Part shown: positions 59,477 through 64,000 of the stretch, one piece after another
Layout: the number at the start of each line of letters is the position of its first letter
How positions within the stretch are numbered: position 1 is the first letter of the stretch
Origin: an uncultured Leptolyngbyaceae cyanobacterium
GTDB lineage: Bacteria; Cyanobacteriota; Cyanobacteriia; Leptolyngbyales; Leptolyngbyaceae
Direction: 5' to 3'
Length of the DNA stretch: 64,000 nt
NCBI GenBank assembly: GCA_938023035.1
Contig: CALIDI010000042.1
Location: 32,269 to 96,268 of the forward strand
Translations under genes and position numbers: made by a program
The notes under the pieces: model-generated
Told to the model about the DNA's origin: nothing
The model's input: only the letters and a program-made list of their open reading frames with translations
Database searches by the model: none

Positions 59477-59822
59477 ATCGCCCGCCGGTTCGGTGGATTG
59501 AATGTGGAAGCGTTACCCCTGGCCAAGGGAGAAACCCCTGCCTCCTTTCCTCAATTAGGTAGCTAGTAGACTAAGGCATCCGTCTGGCGACCCTCACCCC
59601 AACTGTTGTCCCAGGGCAAGAGAGGGGCTTCGAGTCGGCTCCTCTTCGCCCTTGATGGCAGAAGGGCCATAGCCCTGACGGGCATTCCAGCAAGAGGGAC
59701 GAGGGCGGCTTGAACTAGCCCAAACATTTCTACCTTGCTGTACCAGGGCGATCTGTAACAGGGCGGCAACCAGCCAGAGTTCAAAAAGCTTCAGCTACGG
59801 ATGCCCTCAAAAGGTTTCCTAG
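59477..59822. other. Spacer with R2-type repeat
   Basis: No gene. The R2 copy at 59588-59710 fills much of it. Confidence 0.5.
59588..59710 (+). repeat. Dispersed repeat R2, copy 2
   Basis: Contains GACCCTCACCCCAACTG, a right part GCCCTGACGGGCATTCCAGC and GACGAGGGC. The segment GCCCTGACGGGCA recurs exactly at 60561-60573. Confidence 0.6.
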
Positions 59823-60251
59823 TTATCTAGGAGATTCCAGATTTAACAACCGCCGACTGATGCGATAGTAGGTAGACCAAACACGAGGATCGGGGCGATC
59901 GCGCCAATTTTCGCGGGTCACCTGTAGACTCAAAATCGGGGCCAGGTTATTCCCCTTGCGGGCCGCAATCACCACATTTACTTCTGTAATCAAAATCTCG
60001 CGGTCAAAACTACGCTGCGCGGCTGCACGGGCAACAGCTTCCGCGCGACGCAAAAGCAAATCAAAGGTTTCATTGTCTAACACATCTAGAGTAACGTCCA
60101 CCCGTGTAGGGCTAGCCTGCACCATGGCTGGGGCGATCGCCTGACTCCCCAACCAACCGCCAGTCAGCACCAGCAGTGTCGATAGGCCAACAGCGAGGGG
60201 ATATGTCCGCCAGAAATCACGGGGGAAGTTAGGGTGATTGAACGCTCGCAT
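59823..60251 (-). CDS. Conserved cyanobacterial exported protein of unknown function
   Basis: A 142-residue protein with an N-terminal membrane or signal segment (YPLAVGLSTLLVLTGGWLG) and an extracytoplasmic alpha/beta part (VDVTLDVLDNETFDLLLRRAEAVARAAAQRSF, ILITEVNVVIAARKGNNLAPILSLQV, WRDRPDPRVWSTYYRISRRLL). No known catalytic motif. The ordered repeats of secondary structure suggest a stably folded domain. Function unknown. Confidence 0.72.
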   Translation of the reverse strand: MRAFNHPNFPRDFWRTYPLAVGLSTLLVLTGGWLGSQAIAPAMVQASPTRVDVTLDVLDNETFDLLLRRAEAVARAAAQRSFDREILITEVNVVIAARKGNNLAPILSLQVTRENWRDRPDPRVWSTYYRISRRLLNLESPR

Positions 60252-60727
60252 TCCTTTCCTCCTAAAAGATCACAATCAGGCTACTTCCGCTAACATCGGG
60301 GCCATGCCGCCAAAATTAGCATTCCCCTGAAGCCAGGCCCAACTCAAAACCAGTCATTTCCCCGTAGGCAAAACATTAGCTCTGGGCTTAGATACGGTTG
60401 CATTTCTAGTGCTTTCTCCATTTTGCACAAATTGCCAAAAATGCCTCAGAGATTTTGAATGTTGCTGAATCTGAATCACTAGATTCACCCTCACCCTAGT
60501 CCTCCCAAAGGGAGAAGGAACCGAACCGCTCGCTCCCTTCTCCCTTTGGCGAAGGGTATCGCCCTGACGGGCACTCAAGCAAGGGGAACGAGGGCATTCA
60601 TCCCTGCGTTCAGTAATGCCAGATTTTGCCTCTTGATCAGACTGCATCTATGTCATTGTGAAAGAAACAGTGACATGAACCTGCGGGGTACCCCTGCATT
60701 GCCCAATCTCCTGAGGGGCTGGCCAAT
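60252..60727. other. 475-bp spacer with R2-type repeat
   Basis: No gene apart from the R2 copy at 60484-60625; the ABC ATPase promoter should be near the right end. Confidence 0.5.
60484..60625 (+). repeat. Dispersed repeat R2, copy 3
   Basis: Contains TCACCCTCACCC, the palindrome-like TCTCCCTTTGG, GCCCTGACGGGCACTC and the right end GAACGAGGGCATTCATCCCT. The parts recur at 51200-51370 and 59588-59710 in the same order. Confidence 0.6.
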
Positions 60728-61711
60728 ATGACGATCATTTCGGTACACAATCTTAGTAAGGTTTACCCGGTGGCCATCAAAGAACCAGGGCTAGCGGGTA
60801 CACTGCGCCATTTCTGGCAGCGTCGCTATAACCAGGTTCGGGCGGTGCAAGATGTCTCTTTTAACATCGATGCAGGGGAAATTGTCGGTTTTTTGGGCGC
60901 GAACGGAGCAGGAAAGACCACCACACTGAAGATGTTAACTGGCCTGATTCATCCCTCTGGTGGGCAGGCTCAGGTCGCCGGGCATATTCCCTTTCAGCGA
61001 AAGGCGGCGTTTCTCCAAAAAATCACGCTGGTGATGGGGCAAAAACAACAGTTGATTTGGGATTTACCAGCCCTGGATTCTTTGCGGATTAATGCGGCAG
61101 TGTATGGGTTGAGCGATCGCGCCCTCAATCAACAAGTGGGAGAACTGGGGGAGATGCTCGGCCTCAGCGGTAAATTACAGCAACCAGTGCGTAAACTTTC
61201 CCTGGGGGAACGCATGAAGGCTGAGTTGCTGGCGGCCCTGCTACATCAACCCCAGATTTTGTTTTTAGACGAACCGACGATTGGGCTAGATGTTAATGCC
61301 CAGGTCAGTGTGCGTGAGTTTCTGCGGGAGTATAACCAGCGCTATCAAGCGACCGTGCTCTTAACCAGCCATTACATGGCCGATATTACCGCGCTCTGCC
61401 CACGAGTGCTGGTCATCCACCAAGGCAGCTTAATCTACGACGGCAGCCTCGAAGGACTGGTGGATCAGTTTGCCCCTTGCCGTGAGGTAAAAGTGGAGCT
61501 AGCTTCTCCCTACCCGGTCGAAAAGCTGGCCACCTACGGAGATGTGCAGGCCGCAGAAGGGCGTTCTGCTCGCTTTTTAGTGCCCCAAGAAGTACTCACT
61601 CAGACGGTCGGCAGAATTTTGGCAGAATTAGAAGTCCTGGATCTCGCCGTAACTGAACCCCCAATAGAGGAGGTAATTGGACAGGTACTACAGGGAGGAA
61701 CCCTGCGATGA
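60728..61711 (+). CDS. ABC-2 type transporter ATP-binding protein
   Basis: A 327-residue ATPase: Walker A GANGAGKTTT, LSLGERMKAELLAALL signature, Walker B QILFLDEPTIGLD and H-loop TSHYMADI. The extra C-terminal 80 residues (VKVELASPYPVEKL) are typical of ABC-2 exporters with DUF990-like permeases. It overlaps the permease gene by 4 bp, so the two are coupled. Substrate unknown; related systems handle lipids, polysaccharides or antibiotics. Confidence 0.92.
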   Translation: MTIISVHNLSKVYPVAIKEPGLAGTLRHFWQRRYNQVRAVQDVSFNIDAGEIVGFLGANGAGKTTTLKMLTGLIHPSGGQAQVAGHIPFQRKAAFLQKITLVMGQKQQLIWDLPALDSLRINAAVYGLSDRALNQQVGELGEMLGLSGKLQQPVRKLSLGERMKAELLAALLHQPQILFLDEPTIGLDVNAQVSVREFLREYNQRYQATVLLTSHYMADITALCPRVLVIHQGSLIYDGSLEGLVDQFAPCREVKVELASPYPVEKLATYGDVQAAEGRSARFLVPQEVLTQTVGRILAELEVLDLAVTEPPIEEVIGQVLQGGTLR

Positions 61712-62559
61712 AACCCGACCCGACCCAACAGCAAACCTCCGACTTGTCTGGGCGATCTGCCCTGACGGCGCTACGACGGGCTAGGCGAATTGCCCAGGCG
61801 CTCCTCTCGGTTTACTACGCCTATATGGTGGAGTATCGAGCCGAGTTAATTCTCTGGGCATTATCAGGGTCGCTGCCAATCATTCTGATGGGAGTGTGGA
61901 TACAAGCCGCCCAGATGGGGCAGTTTGCCCTCTCACCCCTGGAGTTTGCCCGCTACTTTATTGCGGCGTTTACGGTGCGCCAATTCTCGGTGGTTTGGGT
62001 AATTTGGGAATTTGAGCGAGAAGTGGTGGAAGGCAAACTTTCGTTTCGCTTGTTGCAGCCTCTAAACCCGATCTGGCACCATTTTGCTTCCCACTTTGCC
62101 GAACGGTTCGCGCGCTTGCCCTTTGCGGTGTTTTTAATTGTTCTATTCTTTGGTCTCTATCCTCAGGCGCTCTGGTTACCCCAATGGGAAAATATGGTCA
62201 TGGCCCTAATCATCACGATCCTGGCTTTTGCGTTGCGGTTTCTGATGCAATATACCCTGGCAATGTTTGCCTTTTGGACGGAGCGGGCAACGGCAATTGA
62301 GCAGTTTAGCTTTCTCTTCTATCTGTTTCTTTCTGGCTTAATTGCACCCCTGGAGGTCTTTCCTCCGACAGTGCGGGCGATCGCCCTGTGGACTCCCTTT
62401 CCCTACCTGATCCATTTTCCTGCCAGTTTGCTGGTGGGTTTACCCGTTGATTTAGGGCGTGGCCTTCTAGTCATGCTAGGCTGGAGCATTATTTTTGGGG
62501 GCCTATACCGCTGGCTCTGGCGCTGCGGCCTGCGCCAATATTCGGGTATGGGAGCCTGA
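61708..62559 (+). CDS. ABC-2 family permease (DUF990-like)
   Basis: A 283-residue membrane protein with six hydrophobic segments (LILWALSGSLPIILMGVWI, VFLIVLFFGLYP, MALIITILAFALRFLMQYTLAMFAF and others). It is the membrane part of the transporter whose ATPase is encoded just upstream, with a 4-bp overlap. Usually two such permeases occur; a second of this type is not present, so a homodimer or a partner elsewhere is likely. Confidence 0.87.
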   Translation: MKPDPTQQQTSDLSGRSALTALRRARRIAQALLSVYYAYMVEYRAELILWALSGSLPIILMGVWIQAAQMGQFALSPLEFARYFIAAFTVRQFSVVWVIWEFEREVVEGKLSFRLLQPLNPIWHHFASHFAERFARLPFAVFLIVLFFGLYPQALWLPQWENMVMALIITILAFALRFLMQYTLAMFAFWTERATAIEQFSFLFYLFLSGLIAPLEVFPPTVRAIALWTPFPYLIHFPASLLVGLPVDLGRGLLVMLGWSIIFGGLYRWLWRCGLRQYSGMGA

Positions 62560-62638
62560 GGTGAGAGGCTATTGGGGCAAGAAGACGATGAAGTTTGGCG
62601 CTGGCATAATCAAATCACCCGGGCAGGGAGAAGTGGCA

Positions 62639-63421
62639 TCAAAGCCGTTGCTCGGTGTTTAACATCTGGCGGTAGGCCAACCAACCGCTGGCTACCATCA
62701 GCAAGGCAAACCCGATCAGTACCCGCAGGTGCATTCCCAGATCGGCAACGGTGAGGCCTTCCGCAACAACTTTTGTGAGGGCTTCATTCATGTGATAAAC
62801 CGGGTTAAAGTGGGCCAGATGAACCAAAGCTGGGGGAAAAATTCGGCTAGGGACAAAAGCACCTCCCAGAATCAGGAGCGGCACCCCAAAAGCGGCAACC
62901 AAAGCATTCACATCTTCAGTGCGGCGAGCAAACTGGCTGCCTAGCAAAAAACCGACCCCGACGTAGGCCAATACACTGAGCAGAAGGATGCCAGCGGCTA
63001 ATAGGTAAGAGCCGTGCATTTGGGCACCGAATAGGGTTGCGATCGCAGCCACTAGTAGGGTTTGCCACAAGGCGATCGCCCCGTGGGCGAAAAAAATCCC
63101 CAAAAAGTAAGCGACGCCTTGTAACGGAGTAAGAAAAAGTCTTCGCAGAGTCCGTTGTTCGCGCTCAGCCACAATCGTAGCGACACTTCCCCCTAGGCAA
63201 CTGAAGAAAAGAGCCGCCCCAACTAGGGTCGCCGTTCCCGCCCGCTCAAACGCCTGGGCTAGGTTGAGTTCTTCCCTGGCGCGCTCGGCGTAAATCAACC
63301 CATTGAGCAGCAACACCGCCACTGGAAAAACGCTCCAAAATAGGAGGCTACGCTGTCGCCGCCACAGTTCCAGAAGAATGCGGCGAGCCACTGCCAACGT
63401 TTGAGACCAAAGGTGTATCAT
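62639..63421 (-). CDS. ABC-2 type permease
   Basis: A 260-residue membrane protein with about six helices (LLFWSVFPVAVLLLNGLIYA, TLVGAALFFSCLGGSVATIVAE, FGVPLLILGGAFVPSRIFPPALVH). TIVAEREQRTLRRLFLTPL is the ABC2_membrane cytoplasmic loop. The start is probably ATG 63421 (MIHLWSQTLAVAR); the frame is open 28 codons further. It is convergent with the DUF990-like permease and 79 bp away. It belongs to a different permease subfamily, so it may need another ATPase. Confidence 0.85.
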   Translation of the reverse strand: MIHLWSQTLAVARRILLELWRRQRSLLFWSVFPVAVLLLNGLIYAERAREELNLAQAFERAGTATLVGAALFFSCLGGSVATIVAEREQRTLRRLFLTPLQGVAYFLGIFFAHGAIALWQTLLVAAIATLFGAQMHGSYLLAAGILLLSVLAYVGVGFLLGSQFARRTEDVNALVAAFGVPLLILGGAFVPSRIFPPALVHLAHFNPVYHMNEALTKVVAEGLTVADLGMHLRVLIGFALLMVASGWLAYRQMLNTEQRL

Positions 63422-63567
63422 CTTGATTTTGAACAATCTCCCAGGGAAGATAGACGAGTCGTTATCAGTGGCAAAATCAGGGAAAAAAACAGATTCGAGC
63501 ACCAAAGAACTCTGAATTAATGTCCTCTCTAGGAGAGGAACCTATGTTAGACTAGTGTATCGTTTAA

Positions 63568-63641
63568 GGACGCATAGCTCAGTTGGTTAGAGCACCACGT
63601 TGACATCGTGGGGGTCACTGGTTCGAGTCCAGTTGTGTCCA
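63568..63641 (+). tRNA. tRNA-Val (anticodon GAC)
   Basis: Cloverleaf of 74 nt: acceptor GGACGCA/TGTGTCC, D arm GCTCAGTTGGTTAGAGC, anticodon stem CCACG/CGTGG with loop TTGACAT (anticodon GAC at 63602-63604), T arm ACTGG-TTCGAGT-CCAGT and discriminator A. One G-U pair in the acceptor is tolerable. CCA is not encoded. Confidence 0.95.
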
Positions 63642-63721
63642 TACCCTAAAAGGCAACGTTTCAAAACATTGAACGATGGCGCTTAGGTGCGATCGCGCCC
63701 AAGAGGGTACAGGCCTCACCC

Positions 63722-63754
63722 CTGCTGGCATTGACTGGCCCGCAATGCCAGCAG
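63722..63754. terminator. Perfect 12-bp inverted repeat between tRNA-Val and Uma2
   Basis: CTGCTGGCATTG (63722-63733) and CAATGCCAGCAG (63743-63754) with a 9-base loop lie between the tRNA gene and the convergent Uma2 gene end. It could terminate both, though no T run follows on either strand. Confidence 0.4.
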
Positions 63755-63852
63755 CGAACTCACAAAGCCTAGGGTTCTCTTGGTGGGTAGGCCAACACTT
63801 GTGGTTAACGGATCGAAGAACCTTGAGATCTTTCGCAACACCACCTCCCCAA

Positions 63853-64000
63853 TCAGCCCAAAATCTGTGCCGGAGTTAGCCCAAAGGCCGGCACCACAGT
63901 GGATTGAATGACCTCCGTATCGGTGTAGATTCGGTCTTCGTACTGCCCGTTTACCCACAGGCACAGCGTCACCTGCCGGGTTTCGGGATCGACAATCCAA
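63853..64000 (-). CDS. Uma2 family endonuclease-like protein, C-terminal part
   Basis: Minus-strand frame entering from the right edge and ending at TGA 63853-63855. The 48 visible residues WIVDPETRQVTLCLWVNGQY, IYTDTEVIQSTVVPAFGLTP and AQILG match the C-terminal core of Uma2/DUF820 proteins (WLIDPEEQTV-type segment). The rest lies outside the window. It is the second Uma2 member here. Confidence 0.75.
   Translation of the reverse strand, partial: WIVDPETRQVTLCLWVNGQYEDRIYTDTEVIQSTVVPAFGLTPAQILG

Noticed and set aside
63716..64000. 94-residue minus-strand frame at the right edge
   Set aside because: It is an out-of-frame reading of the Uma2 gene, whose true frame ends at 63853.

Overview
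The window is chromosomal DNA of a cyanobacterium. The evidence is the dense scatter of the HIP1 octamer GCGATCGC inside genes and spacers, an rpsL-rpsG-fusA-tuf-rpsJ operon, a cyAbrB regulator, ferredoxin-type glutamate synthase, and several families known mainly from cyanobacteria (UPF0367, DUF5340, the DUF2157/GDYXXLXY pair, a Mo-nitrogenase C-terminal-like domain, carotenoid aromatisation enzymes). Gene content and the many degenerate intergenic repeats suit a filamentous or Leptolyngbya-like lineage, but that placement is inference.

Layout. 1-3 kb: two decayed membrane-protein genes flank a UPF0367 gene and a CbiO-type ATPase. 3-6 kb: a tandem M16 peptidase pair, one active-type and one lacking the zinc motif, then an Uma2 endonuclease. 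7-9.3 kb: a GntR regulator followed by a ketoacyl synthase on the minus strand. 9.7-14.5 kb: a very long two-partner-secretion adhesin whose frame breaks at a run of ten T, meeting a double-GAF histidine kinase tail to tail. 17.4-23.9 kb: a tiny lipoprotein, a glutathione transferase, trpC, DUF5340, a coiled-coil protein and a Rieske/FAD carotenoid enzyme. 24-30.4 kb: an SH3-like secreted protein, a Rieske oxygenase (with the previous enzyme a probable synechoxanthin pathway) and Fd-GOGAT. 31.6-35 kb: phosphodiester glycosidase, cupin, IscA/HesB protein. 35.2-40.2 kb: the str operon. 41-46 kb: CAP-domain protein, cyAbrB, CPBP protease, TerB/Mo-nitro_C protein, SMR-like transporter. 46.3-50.6 kb: xseA-xseB, recA, a secreted nuclease. 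51.4-57.7 kb: a peptidoglycan-binding protein, a proline-rich AMIN-domain protein, YlqF GTPase and the DUF2157/GDYXXLXY pair. 57.8-64 kb: a small conserved protein, a TIGR01777 epimerase, ABC-2 transporter genes, tRNA-Val(GAC) and the 3' end of a second Uma2 gene.

Most of the window is housekeeping. The parts most worth a second look are the T10 frame break in the adhesin, the 38-bp direct repeats between the adhesin and a GntR gene, the cruE/cruH-like pair, a MITE-like repeat with similar ends at three places, a possible structured RNA near 42.1-42.25 kb, and the in-frame stops in otherwise intact reading frames at the left edge. I found no CRISPR array, no phage module, no intact transposase and no clearly new multi-gene defence system.
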